DNA from: Otis tarda
Taxonomy: Eukaryota; Chordata; Aves; Otidiformes; Otididae
DNA: 64,000 nucleotides
NCBI GenBank assembly: GCA_026413225.1
Contig: CM048554.1
Location: 45,293,963-45,357,962 of the forward strand
Reading direction: 5' to 3'
A program made the position numbers and the translations under genes. A model generated the notes under the pieces. It was not told the DNA's origin. It saw only the letters and a program-made list of their open reading frames with translations, and did not search any database. Of this stretch, positions 1 through 12,615 are shown piece after piece (the first letter of the stretch is position 1; each line of letters begins with the position of its first letter).

Positions 1-1454
1 GTGTGCCTCAAAGCCAGTAGTGTCACACTCCCTCTCCTCCTCTCTCGTACTCACAGAGTTTCGGGATCATTTAAATGAGATAGTCCTGAAAACATAGCGT
101 GGCAATTTTAGAGGCTGACTTTGGGCACGGTTTATGTGTTAGGCGCCAGATCTTGCTTGTCTCTGTGCAGATATACCTCCTCTGAATTCACCTTAGCTGC
201 AGGGAAGTGCTCAGAGTTACAAACGTGACTGAGAGGAGAAGGGCTTGTCTGGGTTGTTTGTAAGGGTGGCATGAGAGGGGTGCATGAGGTGGTTGTGTCA
301 GGTTTTGATGTCTTGGGGCTAGCTGGAGCCCTATCAGTGCAAACTGTACGTAGGAGGCTAGGACAAATGTGGTGAAAGCCACAACAGAAGATCCTCTTAT
401 CTCATCGCAATGCACCTGTACCAGGACTTTGTGGTATTGCGGCTACTCAAGTGTGGTTGTAAAACAAACCCCTTCCAGTTATCACAAACCATTCTTCTTT
501 TGGAAGTCCTTCATTGTTTCAGTCTTTCTCCACCTCCTAGTTTCAAACTCCTTAGCATCACACTCTAGACTAAGCATAATAAATCTTGCCTTCATTTTTT
601 TAATCTTCTCTTGTTGTGCACTCTCCCCATCCTATGGAGGCTGTGGCTCTCCTTTTGTATGATTTTCCTGCTTTCAAGGTATACCTACTGTTTAGCATTC
701 TTCACATTCATACCATTGCTCCAAAAACAACCTATTTCTCTGTTCCATGGGAATTTGACAGTGTGAAATGTGTGCACTAGAAACTTAACTGTAACCACCT
801 GTTGTTTTCTCTATAGTTACCAGTAAGCAAATCCACTATAGGTATTTGTATCTCCAAATTGGATGCGAAAGAGACATTGATAGCTTTTGAGCCAATCATC
901 TGTTGGTCTGACATGAAAAATAACCTCACTGGAGTAAGAACCTTGTCCTCCTGTCTTTGTACTGTTTTAGAATTCATATTGTAGCTACGATAGTTTGGAT
1001 ATTGCAACATTGTCGGAGCCATATGAAGATACCCAAATTTGTCCTAGTCCTAGGTTTGGAAATAGCTTCATTTCATAGAGTTAGCAGCTATAGCTATTTT
1101 TGAAAATGTTTAAAGTCTGCACATACCTGGGTAAACTTTAGAGGACCTTTCTTAGCTCTTATTTTAGCAATGTGTTTCAATGGTTACGCTAGTGACCTTT
1201 TTCATTATGAGAATTCATGTTAATTCATGGCAAGCCAGAATATTATTGTAAACCTCTTGACTGTTCTGTTTTTTAGGGCTTTGAAATGTAATCAAAGGTG
1301 GATTTATCTGATACCAAGAGCCGAAACAGTTACCAGCCTTAGGTTTCCTGCCTTTTATTTTTCTAGGAGGTTACTGCCAGAGTAAACTGAAATTGGAGGT
1401 GGTTTATGTTAATACTGCAGCCTGTAGACTGCACTTGCTCAGGAGTTTATCCAG
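1..1454. other. Non-coding unique DNA, nothing recognised
   Basis: AT-rich single-copy-looking sequence. All open stretches are under 100 codons, have no recognisable protein composition and overlap on opposite strands, as expected by chance. No CR1 tail, SINE tail or long microsatellite is visible here. Confidence 0.6.
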
Positions 1455-1551
1455 GAGGATCAGCTGATCCCGCTGCAGGATGGTGACCTCTGGCAGAGAC
1501 ACAGGACAGAGACAGCTGCTTCAGCTCTCCCAGCTAAACCTGCTTAAGGCG
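1455..1551 (+). other. Possible exon with a short start-coding segment
   Basis: An acceptor-like TTTATCCAG precedes position 1455, and a good donor (GCG followed by gtgagtgg) follows 1551. Inside, an ATG at 1480 has an optimal context (A at -3, G at +4) and an in-frame TGA five codons upstream. From that ATG the frame stays open for 24 codons to the donor, ending in phase 0. The predicted peptide is leucine- and glutamine-rich near its end (RQLLQLSQLNLLKA). I do not recognise it as any family. A first coding exon or a lncRNA exon are both possible. So is chance, because a 24-codon open stretch is common. No CpG island is visible upstream, which weakens the promoter-proximal reading. Confidence 0.2.
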
Positions 1552-4500
1552 GTGAGTGGGAGTTGTTAATACCATTATTTGTTTAATTGTAGGGCTAACA
1601 GATTTTTTTTTTGGTGTGTGCTTTATTACAATAGAATATGTGAAGTAGAAGTAGAGGAAAAAATGAGTGTGCTACTTGGGAGCTGGCTCCCAATTATTAT
1701 TCTTTTATATTAATGAAAGCCTAAAATGAAAAGTAACTAGAAGCATACTTGGCTTTAAACTTTGCGGTTGTATAAAAAGACAGGTCACTCTGAAACGTCT
1801 GGTGTCATGGAGGGTACACTGCTTTTAGGAATACAGGGCAAGGGTGAATTTTTAATTAGCTTAGTCTTTTTATTTTCCTCCAAATATAGACAGGCACTTC
1901 TTAGCTTTCTCAACTTTAGTACTTGAGAACAGGCAGCCAAGTGTACTCTGGGAACGATTTGCTAGGGAAGTCTGTTAGAAGAATGGGAATCCAAAAGTTA
2001 TTTCTATTTTAATAAAGAAAGGATAAAGTTTTTAATGATGATAGCTTTATGGAAGTGCAACCCTTTCCCTCCACCTCCTCTCCCTCCATAATTCCCTTTA
2101 TAAACAAAACAGAGATAAACCAAATACTCGCTTCACAAGCTACTGCAGGGATCACATTGGCATTGTGTGCTGGCTTGTGAAGTGCTGTGTCCTTGTTTCA
2201 ATATGCCCAAGCCCTGAAACTCCTAGGGAAAGACACACGTGCTGTGGGAGCTGCCTCCTATGCTCAGGCCCACTGTGAATCTGCAAGTTAATGGTCGTTT
2301 CAGGAGAGAAGCTGAGGGCACTTGGCAGTGGAAAGTATCTTGCCCATACTGGAGATGGTGACAGAATTGGCAATGAGGAGATGAGTAGTCATTCTGCAAG
2401 GCCTGGTCTGGGGCCAGTTTTCATTTTCATCTTGTTCTCTTTCTGTTTTTCTTTCTCTCTCGCTTTTGTTATTTATACCAATGAGCAAATGTTGCTTATT
2501 TTTAGCAGCCTTTCCATTTTGCTCAGGCGCTGATCCTAAGTAATGGAATGCCTGTAGCCCTTCCTAGGGCACCATCCTACCTCTAATAAGAGTAGACAAA
2601 TGCAAGCTTTGGTGTAGGGAGTTATTGATTTGTGTTCAGGCAAGTAGGTGTGTGCAATACATGTAAAAGGTGCCCATGCATACCTTGCATTAGCACTCCA
2701 ACCTCTTAGCAAATGACATTGCATCATCTGCCTTGGGCTGTTGGTGAGAAATTATTTCTTTATGTTGTGTAGCTCCATAAAGCAAACAGCCTTGCAACTT
2801 GCTTATTTTAGAGCATATAAAACCAACACTAAAAAAACAAACACATCCAAATCACATACCCATTTCCACAACCTGAGCAAAAGCAAAGTCCTCCTTCAAG
2901 TGCAGAAAGTCTCAGTTCTGGGAGGAGCAAAGTAGATGGGTCAATTCATGGAAGCAGATATAAGAGTTACATAGACAGGAGTACATGATGCAAGTGCCAT
3001 TTCTTTTTCCTTTTCTTTTCTAGATCTTGTGTCACTGCATTATCGCAGAGATGTGAAAACAAAGGACAATAGAGTCCTGAGGGACGCAATTATGGGATGA
3101 CTTCCACTGAGATGTGGATATCCAGAGAGCCTCTGCTTCACAGATTAGCAGCTGACCAGCAGCATCTTCCACTGAGTGTCCTAGCAGCTTTATGTCTACT
3201 TTCCTGCTTTAGAAGACAAATGTATGACCTTAGATACTGCTCCTCTTCTAAACTCCTTTAGGCTGGAAATAAAATGTAAAGGAGGGTGTATTTAACTTGA
3301 GACATCAAAGTTTATCCCTTCCTATCCTTACGCAGAGTTTATCCAAAATAACTTTAGAACCAAGCAGGAGTAGCTACATACTTAAACCGCAAGGCAGGAG
3401 ATGCAGACTTTTATGTCTTGCCCACCCATGCTGGTCCTGAATCTCCCTGAGGTATGAGGGATTTGCTGGGAGAACAAGTGCCCTTGGTCACTGCTGCCTA
3501 CTTTTCATCAACAGAGCTTTGGTCCTTGCCACTGACATTTGTATTGCTGTTGGTGGTGAGGAGCTTTCTGGCTCATGCCTATAGTAGTTTTGGCTAGAAG
3601 GAAAGAAGGTGAGGAGGTTGTCCCACATACTTGGTGTGTCACTGGGATCCCACTCAGCCTGCAGGCATAGCTGCACAACTGGTTGGTTCTCCCAGTAGGG
3701 TCTCGTGTAGTTTAAAAAATTTTTGTAGGGTTTTTTTTCTTCCCTATTTTCAGGCCTGACTCATTTTGATGGGATTAGGAACTTACTACATGCATGCTTA
3801 TGCTGGCAGAGGAAACTAATTTGCTGCTGATGGTGGAAGACAGGAAGCTAGGGGGACGTTACTCAGGTGCAGCCAGGGCAGCTGGTGGCTCAGTGCTTAA
3901 TTCGTAATGCCATGCCTCCCCAAGAGTTCTTAACTTTTGCCATTGCTAGGGCATTGTGATTGAAACATATTGGAGACAGCAGGTGGAGAAGAAACCTTGT
4001 TTAGGAAACAAAGTTATGTTGCCTTTGAGGGACGCAAATACCTTTCCTACCATAGATCGTTGTAATCCTGCCACGTTTTCCCCTGCCCGGTTGCCTCTGG
4101 TTCTATCCTTACTCTGGTAGATCTCTGTGATGAAGCAAGTCTTCTCTGTGCCAAGTCCCTGCCTGTCTTGTTACTGTCATTCAAGGTCCAGCTCCTATTA
4201 ACTATCCTCAGCCCGCTGGAAGGGGATAAGGCATCTATTCTGAAGCTGCTCTTTTAAATTCAGCCCTATCTGTATACTATGATCTGCATGCCTTTCTGCC
4301 CCCAAATTACTAAAATTGCAGCACAGTTGTCCAAGGCTTATTTTTTAGTAAATGACTCTTATAACTGGCATTCAGATTAACTACCATGTTAGTCTGAAAT
4401 GCAGCAAGACATTTAACATGTGTGCGATATGATACCCATCTCAAATAAATACAACACTGCATCGTAGATGTTTTCATATTTTCAGGTAAGCAGGCTGGTG

Positions 4501-6335
4501 TTAGGAAAAAGGTTAGTCTATTAACACGACCACTCAAAGTAAGCCAGCTTCCTTTCTGCATGGAATAATTATTTTTTCACATAAGCCTGGTAGTGCCTCT
4601 GCTGTGTTTGCACTTGTAAGTCTCAAACATTGCAGTACAGATAGCCCTTTAGGAGTGGAATTTGAGGTCATGTGTTAGCCTGTGCACAGTGAATTTTAAA
4701 TGCAATCATGCACTGGCTTGTGAATTCTGTTGGTGTAGGGGTTATGGGCCTGTATTTCAGGTGTGAAGAAAGCAGAGCCTGTTTTAGCCCTTAAAGCACC
4801 CATGTGTGCAACTCACAGCTATGAGTACCTTTGGCAAAGCTTTATAAATTCTCTTGATTCATAGCTGGCATTTCACCATCTGCATGGGCAGGATTATGTA
4901 TAAATATATATATCCTGTATATAACAGGACCATTTAGAGCATCCTTACAGCATAAAGGTAAAGTGAACTTGGGCACAAAAGTCGTTATATCTCTGTTGGA
5001 AGACTTGCTGGGGAAAATATTGAAAGACCTTTTGTTTGCCATAGCCTGGGGCTCACAAGTTGTTTTAGATGGCTGGCAATACATGCTTCTGTTTATATAG
5101 TTCTAGCAAGGATTAAGGATCTTTAACCAAAGACAGTTCAGAAATAGGTGATGGTGGGAGAAGTGGTTGTAACCAGCATGCCAAGGAAATATCAGAGATA
5201 GGAAGGCTTCTATCCTGGATCGTGAATCCTGGGGCTTTCATGGATAAAAAGTTGCAGCTGGAGTTGGAGAGAGTGCAATGACACACAAATCTTCGGTTTA
5301 ATCATCTTCTGAAGTCATACCCAGGATTGGCTTACAGAAGATGAAAAAACCTAATGAACCCTGAGGAGGACTAATCTGCAGCTGTCCTCAATAGCTTTCT
5401 TGAAGGAGGTCTTTTTTCATTGCACATCTAACTGCTGCATGTTGCTGTTTCAAGCAGCTGTGTCTTGGCTACTCCAATATGCTCATTGCTGGAACTATCT
5501 CTTAAAACTCCGACCAGCACCTGAAAAAATATTATTATATAAGATGGCATTAACATCTAGGTTCCAGCCACAGTTTTGTGCTGGGCACAAAATAGTTGAA
5601 ATACGAGAGGCTGTCTGTGCCCTAGAAAGCTCATTTTCTATCTGCAGACACTTAACTTTGAAAGAGGAAATGGGTAAAGATGATCTAGGGTTTTTTTTTT
5701 TTTTTTTTTTTTCATCCAATAGGAGCTGGCTAGACAAGTTAGTGAGATTCTTAACAGGTGTGAGATTGCAGTAAGATTGAAGCAATCTGGCAGAACTGCA
5801 GAAAATTTGAATAAAAAAGAAATAAAATTGTATCAATCCACACTTAGTAATGGGGCTAGGAGAAGAACCTCAAGAATGAAGGGTAAGACTGAATTTCAGC
5901 TTCTGTTACTATCTTTGCCACCAAATTCTTGTGTACCTATGTACAACACCTTTCACTACTGTACTAGAGCCAGAATTTATACCTTGTGCTGCTGTATGCT
6001 AGAATTTGTGAATCTTGCACCAATAGCAGAATTCACAAGGGGCATGCCCAGGTGAACTAGAGTGACTGTAACTATGCTGGTGCAAGAAGTCTCCCGTAGA
6101 AGTTGAATTCCTAATCTGCAGAGTATGAATTTGTAGAAGCAGATTGACGTGACAACCTGAAGGGGGAAAAAGAACAAAGGAGAATATATTGATGCAATAT
6201 GTCCAGTGGTACAGCACTGCAAAAAGCAAATGGCTGTGCTGCAGAGAGGAAGGCAATCCCCTAACTTCTGAAATCTAAAAACAAAAAAAAAAACCCAAAA
6301 AATAAAGTCTGAAACGTGTCTATCTTTGCTTAGCA
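1552..6335. other. Non-coding DNA with a T-tract
   Basis: AT-rich sequence with no recognisable gene. Near 5691-5712 there is an uninterrupted run of about 20 T. At 4912-4928 a TCCTGT/ACAGGA hairpin sits in a TA-rich stretch. The longest open frames (113-124 codons, on opposite strands at about 5400-5836) run through the T-tract. They encode homopolymer F or K there, so they are treated as spurious. Confidence 0.55.
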
Positions 6336-6337
6336 GA

Positions 6338-6381
6338 TTTTTTTTTTTCTTCTTTTCTTTCCTTCACACCCCCCCCCCCCC
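6338..6381 (+). repeat. Polypyrimidine tract ending in a C13 run
   Basis: A stretch of T and C only, apart from one CAC, runs from about 6338 and ends in 13 consecutive C at 6369-6381. Such mirror-like polypyrimidine/polypurine DNA can adopt triplex structure, and the C-run makes a G-run on the other strand. It may equally be ordinary low-complexity sequence. Confidence 0.8.
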
Positions 6382-8280
6382 GCAAGTATATTTTCAGCTT
6401 TTAGCAATCAGAAATGTTTACTGTGAGGGAAGGTATTAATGAAGCCCAGCAGAATGGTGAGAGAAGGGGTAAGTGCATATAAATTCAGGAACTAGAGAGG
6501 TACATTCACTAGGAAAAAATGTGCATTACCAACATCTGTTAACTAAAATATGATAACTAGCTGGAGGAAAGTCTAAGGCTGTCCTCTATGCTAACAGGCC
6601 CGTGTAGGGAAACTGGGAGAGCCCCGGGGTGAAAATTGCAAGTTGTTTGAATGAAATGTTCAATACTATGGCTGTTTTTAAATTACTGCAAGTAGGGTGG
6701 CTTTTTGTTCTAGCAAGGATAAAACATTAAATTAGATGTTTTGCAAATGTTTAAATATATGCTTTTGTTAATATGTTATTGGCTAGTTAATATTTTGAAT
6801 AAAATTAATTATTGTGAAAGGTTTAAAAATTATCTTTTTGCAACAGATAATCATAATTAAAGGCAGTGAAGGAAACCTGAAACATTTGGTTGTTTTAGCA
6901 GTAAAACTGAGGAGGGTATCTTCTGAAATTCTCTAACATTTCTGGTGCAAGAACAGAGGTAGGGAATTTATTTTAAGGATTGCTTTTGGAAAAATATCCC
7001 TGGTAGTAATTAATTTTTATTCATGGAATATCCAGAAGAGGGGAAAACTTTGGGAAGGAAAAAAACCCAGAATTGCAACTCCCTGCTAAAGGTGTTACTA
7101 TGACGCTAAGGAACCATAGCCTTTCCACCGCATAGCTGGCAACATTACCACCCATCTGTGCTGAGTGGGATGTGCAAACAGAAGTCAGGGCTGAAAACCC
7201 TCCACCTGTTTTCGGAAAGTTAAGTGCGCACACAGTGAAGTTACTCAGCGTATTCGTTCTGTCTTTGGCGGTACGGGTGATGTTGTTACTACTACTTTTC
7301 TGCTGTCTCATATCTCCCACTGCCATGTGCCAGCTGATAGGGGAGCTGTGACATACCACACCCCCGCGGCCAGGAAGGGGGTCACATGGACAGGTCTCAT
7401 CCAGAGCACTTTAAAGAAACTGATAAGCTCTATCTCGTTTAACTTGGCCTTTGGAAGACGCTTGTGGAAATTTCTGCAAAGGAGGTGACATCAGTTGTTG
7501 TCACAGCTGCTGTGTAAGTCTGCAAGACTGCGTCTGTTTAGTATCTGGCTGGGGTGTGTATGCATGTGCAAGTGGATATTGTTAATAGATTGCATTTCAA
7601 TTAAAAAAACCCAGTTCATATGAAGGAGATGAGGCGATTCAATTGCTCGGAATATGTGCACGATCATCAATACTTGAGGCGATGATGGAGTACGTAAACT
7701 TAAAGCAGAAAGACAACCGGCTTTGGAGGGCCGATGTTACATTTGAAACAAACCTCCTCCCCGGGGAATTCCAAGTGCTAGCATGTGGGACATACTCCAG
7801 CTGCTAGCTGCTCAGACTTAAAATAAACCAAGCAAAATCCCATATTCAGGCTCTACCAACTGAGGCAAGCTGCTGTTGCAAACCTTTCATCTCCCTCTTT
7901 GTTCCAGTTGAGTCAGAATGACAGCAAATATTTTTGAAAGAGCATTTAAACCTTAGTATTTCGCACAAGTTTCCTTATGCTTCTCTGAAGTGATGTGTTT
8001 CTCAACATAGTTATACATTTAGCAAAGAATCTGGTTTGTACAGGTTGAAACACTGTCCCAGGAAGGCTGGAATTAAAAAAAAAGGTTTAGAAAGAATATT
8101 TCTACCTTGTGTGACAATGACATTGCTACCAATACTACTGCTGTCCTAATCTAGGTACTTTTGAAATCACAACGTGATTTCATTAACAGAGGACTATTCT
8201 CCTTATTCAGTCGAACTGGGGAGACCTCTTTTCTTAAAGAGAAACACATGTGACTTTAGGGTGGTTTTCTTCTTCTTTTT
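6382..8280. other. Non-coding DNA with homeodomain- and GATA-like clusters
   Basis: No gene is recognised. Around 6770-6860 several TTAATTA/TAATTA-type cores occur in very AT-rich sequence. At about 7418-7436 two GATA cores face each other (TGATAAG, then CTATCT). Short sites like these arise often by chance, so regulatory function is only a suggestion. The 112-codon minus-strand frame at 7021-7359 has no recognisable composition. Confidence 0.45.
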
Positions 8281-8311
<31 letters not shown>

Positions 8312-8312
8312 C
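8270..8312 (+). repeat. Long poly-T tract
   Basis: About 30 consecutive T occur at roughly 8283-8311, preceded by a TTCTTCTTTTTCC stretch. No retroposed body is visible next to it on either side: a minus-strand retrocopy would lie to its right, and that flank is plain AT-rich DNA. It is annotated as low complexity only. Confidence 0.8.
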
Positions 8313-11300
8313 CTTAATATATTGAAGAGGAAAATAATTTAATGTGTCTGTGGAAGACACCATAGCAGAATTTAGGGAAAAAAAGACAGCTGGAAGATGC
8401 ACAGTTGTTTGACAACTAGAATATGAATATCTTTGAGGAGGTCTGAAAATAGACTACAGTACTGTTTGCTTTGTCTTGTGGTTTGAGATTGACTTCAGGT
8501 TTTTGGATTTTGTTTTTCTTAAAATTTTATTTTAATAACTCTCTGACTATAAATTGTTTCTAAGGTACTGAGATGCTTGGGAGGGGTGGGAAAGAAGCAA
8601 CTTAATGCAATCTATGCAAATAATGTCTAATTTTTTTTTTTTTAAACATTCTCCTGTATGAAACTTCATTCATCAAGACTGCTTAGTTTTTCTGTGATAA
8701 AACCTGTTGAGCAATGGAGTACACAACATTTAGGAATTTAATGCTTTTATTACTGTCAAAGCACAGATATCAAGCTATACAAGTCAGCTTGAAAAGTGTA
8801 CAAGTGACTGACGCCGCCTACCTTCCTACTTCTTCTGTTCTTCCTTTAGACATAGAGGCACAAATTCTTGTTCAAACCTACAAGGTTATCCAGAATATAT
8901 TTATAAGGGTGAACTCTGCCAGGCAATGGTTAATCGCATGCAGTGCTAGGGATATCTTTTGAAGGTATCCTGAACACTGTGACAGAAGTATTTGTCACTC
9001 AAACTATTTATAATTCTAGGAGTTTGGAGGGCAGACAGATGTTTATTTTTTGTATTAAATGGCAGCTCTTCCTTTGTACAAAATAAATGGGCTATGTCTG
9101 TATGGACACGTCAGGCAGATTTGGAGTGTGCTGTTTTCGGGAAATGCCGTGTTTGCACCCTGGCCGCACTGCTGCTCACCGAATTAGCCTTTCTGTCTCA
9201 CAGATGACTTTGTAGCTCCGTGGCAGTCTAAACTGAATAAAACTATGAGCCTCAGCTCTAGTGTTATCCACAATTTCAGCTTCTTTTTTTTTTTTTGGAT
9301 GGTGTGCAAAACTATACCAAGGCCATTCAGCCTTTGAGAAATAAGGCTGATAACCATCAGTTTTTTTTTTCTTATTTTCCTAACCACCTCCAGCAATTAG
9401 TTTTGAGGATTTTTTTGACAAAGTTTACGCAGATCATCCTTCCCTCCTATTCCTTGTTACATATCTTGAATTATTCTTAACTCTGTGTTTCTGGGAATTG
9501 TGGGCAATGTATGGACACAACGCCTTCAGCAGGCACATGAGGAATGTTATAAGGGCAGCAAGCTTCCCGTTTCCTTGGTCAGTCAGAAGATTAATGTGCC
9601 GGTATAATGAGAATGAATGATGAGCTGTTGCTCATTGACAGAGACCTTATGGATCTCTCTGTGCACAAGAGGTTTTGGAAGTTGATAACCTTTGTGCTTC
9701 AGGTTTTGTTTTGAATAGATAGAGGAGGAGAAAATAGTTATTGGTAGATGTAAAACTGGATGGACAAACTGAAGGGTGTTAGCCAGGCTCTGACAGTAAA
9801 GCTGAAAATCTGAGCTATCTATACCATTGAAAACAGAGTTGGGGTATTTTCATTATTTTGGCACACACTATCGACTTTTATAGAGTCAGGAGAAGCTCCT
9901 GCCTAGAATTTCAGTCTCTTCTGTTTTTTAGGTCTCTGTGAGACGATATGATGTATGGCAGTTTTGGTCTGAGCACTGTCCAAGTATAAACGGAGGGGCA
10001 GGTTTTGAACTCTGAAACTGAGAAGTCTCTAGGTCACTCTAAACTTGCCTGGAGACAAGGCATGTTAAAGTATTTTTTTTTTTTTGCCATTCAAGAGCAA
10101 GATAAAATGTCCATAGACAGAGCCACTATTACTACTCTATAAGTTATTCACTTCAACACCTTTCTCATATCATATCAAGTTAATGACCATTTTGTGCGTC
10201 TGGTATACATCCAGAACTCTGTTGTAAAGTCAAGGTTGCATGAGCTATCCCAGTTTGCATTAGGAAATGCTAAAGCACACTATATTATTTTGACAAGTAT
10301 CATAAAGCTATGTAAACAGAAATGATACTTTTAAGTTTTTTTTTTTTTTAATAAAGGATATGAAGTAAAGATTAAATACAGAACTCTGATTTTCAGATAT
10401 CTTACACCTCTCTCCCCCTAAATCCTAAATAGTAAATTCTTGGGAACCTAAAAGATAAGACCCTGAATTTTTTTTTTCCTTTGGTACACCTGAAATGTAG
10501 CCATCTTTAGAAGAAGTATTATGTCTACTAGGACCACATTGATTCCAGAAGAAAACTCTGTCTTCTCTGGTATTTATCATTTCATAATATCTGCTTTCTT
10601 AAAAATTTTGGTTGTCTCAAATGTTCCAGCAGCTCCACATTATAAGCACTTGAGGGTGATTTAAAATTTCACTGTGCATTTTTGTAGTGTGATAGAGAGC
10701 TGAAGCTAGGATTTAAGGACTTAGGTGCTGTTCAGAAGTTACCCATGTGCAAAAACATTTTTCTGAACCATATGGGGAAGAACTGGGTGCTCTTACGCAC
10801 ATGTCTAGAAGATAATTGGAAATCACTGTGCTCTGTTTTTCAAAAATAAGAACCATAAAAAAAAGCTCTTCTGGAATTACATGAAGCATGAACATTTTCC
10901 CTTTGAAAGGCATTCACTTAGCGCTTTTATGCGTACCTATGGTGCAGTGGCTGGAATGGCATTTGGAAGCTCTGCTTAACAATAGTCGCATCACCATCCT
11001 TGTATCTTTGGTGGCTGTAGTGGAGACAAACTGTTATTTACCCCTGTGTTGTTGTATAGCAACCCATGGAAGTCAGAGGCATAACTGCATACGTTGCTTA
11101 GAATTGGGAGCCAGGCCAGATAGTGGCAGTGGTGGGGAGTCGTACGTATGGGGTGTGAAGCTACAGACAGTGACGCTTGGTGAGCCAGGGATCTGATGGA
11201 AAGAGGAGGCAGAAGGACTGGCCAGAACAGCTCCATTCTCCCGTGTGGTGCAACAGGGGGAGAAGGAAGGGGGCAAAACTGCTCTTTCAGGAGCTCCATC

Positions 11301-11750
11301 TTTCCTAGGTGTGGGCCTGTGCCCAAATGATTTTGTTCAGCCTTGAACTTGTAATGGAAAATATTGCATGAGTACAACTTAATATACGGTAGTCTGTATT
11401 TATGGCTGAGTTGGCTTGAGTTAACAGTACCTTTAGAGATACACTGCTTGCAAAACACGTACCACTAGCCAAAGCATGCCTTTTATCAAGATGGGTTTGG
11501 AATATCCAGTGCTTCCCTACAGGCATGTTGCTACCTGTAGCTGAATTTAATAATACTAGATTATTGTAGTGTGGTTTATACTGGCTTTTTTTTTTTTTTT
11601 CACTCTTTTGAATCTATTTATTTACTTACTTTTCCTACCATGAAGAAAAAACCCCAACCCTAGGAATACTTGCAAAAGCAGGGTCAAATGGTGAGTCTGG
11701 ATTGAAAGAAGATATTGAGGTTCTTAGGATGACACTCGAAAGAGCCTGTG
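8313..11750. other. Non-coding DNA, nothing recognised
   Basis: AT-rich sequence with several short T-runs (8630, 9285, 9360, 10073, 10338, 10468, 11586). Overlapping frames of 67-155 codons at 10888-11526 lie in a slightly GC-richer patch on both strands. None shows a domain or a splice arrangement, so I treat them as chance. Confidence 0.5.
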
Positions 11751-12075
11751 GGCTCAGCTATGCTACGTAGCAAAGTACACTATAGAGATCCCTGAGCTAA
11801 TGCCATGATCGGAAGCTCTGTTAGTGTTGTGTTCTCCCCGGGCTAATTAACAGGGGTGTCTCTCAGCATGCCTAATTAGCTCCATTCCTGCAGCATCCTC
11901 AGGGGCAGGGCTAATTAGCGTGGGCGCTTTGCTATACAGACACAGCTATATTGCCTCTGGGATCTAAGCTAGCATCCGTGCACCGCATTGCAATGTACTG
12001 TGTAGACAAGCCAGTTTCCTCAAAGCTACCTCAGGACCTCTAACAGCGTTTTGCTGTGTAGACTTGCCTGGTGCG
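11750..12075. repeat. Palindromic relic, possibly a non-autonomous DNA transposon
   Basis: The stretch 11753-11776 (ending TAGCAAAG) is roughly the inverted complement of 11926-11950 (beginning CTTTGCTATA). Between them CTAATTA occurs three times (near 11842, 11871 and 11909), partly in palindromic context. Just outside, TGTGTAGACAAGCC (about 12000) and TGTGTAGACTTGCC (about 12054) form an imperfect direct repeat. This arrangement resembles old MITE-like or hAT-derived elements of sauropsid genomes. No transposase and no clear target-site duplication is visible, so the class is inference. Confidence 0.3.
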
Positions 12076-12420
12076 TTAATGGGACCCCAAAAGCTTGCGT
12101 TGGGAGGAGGATAGCAGCTTGGGATGTGGGCCGGAGGGTAACGTTTTGGGAGACAGATGTTTTAGGGTGAGCCCCCAATTCGTTTGCATTTACTTTACCT
12201 CTGCATCTACTTGTTACCTTTGGATTAAAGGCAGTATTAACAGTAAGCACCAGCTACAGTGAGGCAAAAAACCAGGCCTGTATTGAGGTGTACAAAGTCT
12301 GAACCTGCTACCTTGCAGCTTGCTGGTTTTTGCTTTTAGGTTCTCAGCTAAACTTACAGCTACTAGAAGACAGTCATGAACTAATGAACTTAAGCATTTT
12401 TAAAGTGTATTTCCCCATTG

Positions 12421-12615
12421 CTGTGGTCAAATAATAATAGTAGCAAAAGTATCCTTTATGGTTTTACAGACCCTGCTCCCTCTGATCTTGAAGTGCTTTG
12501 CAAGCATGAGTAAGCACAGCTTCGCAGGAGCCCTGTGATGAGGCAATACACTGATTCTCATGGTAGGAGTAGTAAATCTGAGATGCAAAGACCAGCCAAA
12601 AGTAACTTGCATTTA
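12421..12615 (-). repeat. MIR-like ancient SINE relic
   Basis: Read on the plus strand, the order of short blocks matches the reverse complement of MIR or a related CORE-SINE. The blocks are 'AAGTGCTTTGCAAGCATGAG', 'GCCCTGTGATGAGGCA', a degraded 'CATGGTAGGAGTAGTAAATCTGAGATGCAAAGA' region (MIR: lower-case cccattttacagatggggaaactgaggca, reported here by block only), and 'AAAGTAACTTGCA'. The copy is strongly diverged. A related L3-tailed SINE cannot be told apart by eye. Confidence 0.5.

Noticed and set aside
5400-5836. Overlapping 113- and 124-codon frames on opposite strands
   Set aside because: Both run through the T-tract at about 5691-5712 and encode a homopolymer there. No domain or conserved composition.
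8270-8312. Long T-run as the tail of a minus-strand processed pseudogene
   Set aside because: No gene-like sequence to its right, where the body would lie, and no flanking target duplication seen.
10991-11458. 155-codon minus-strand frame
   Set aside because: Several other frames on both strands are open in the same patch. No motif, signal peptide or splice context was seen.
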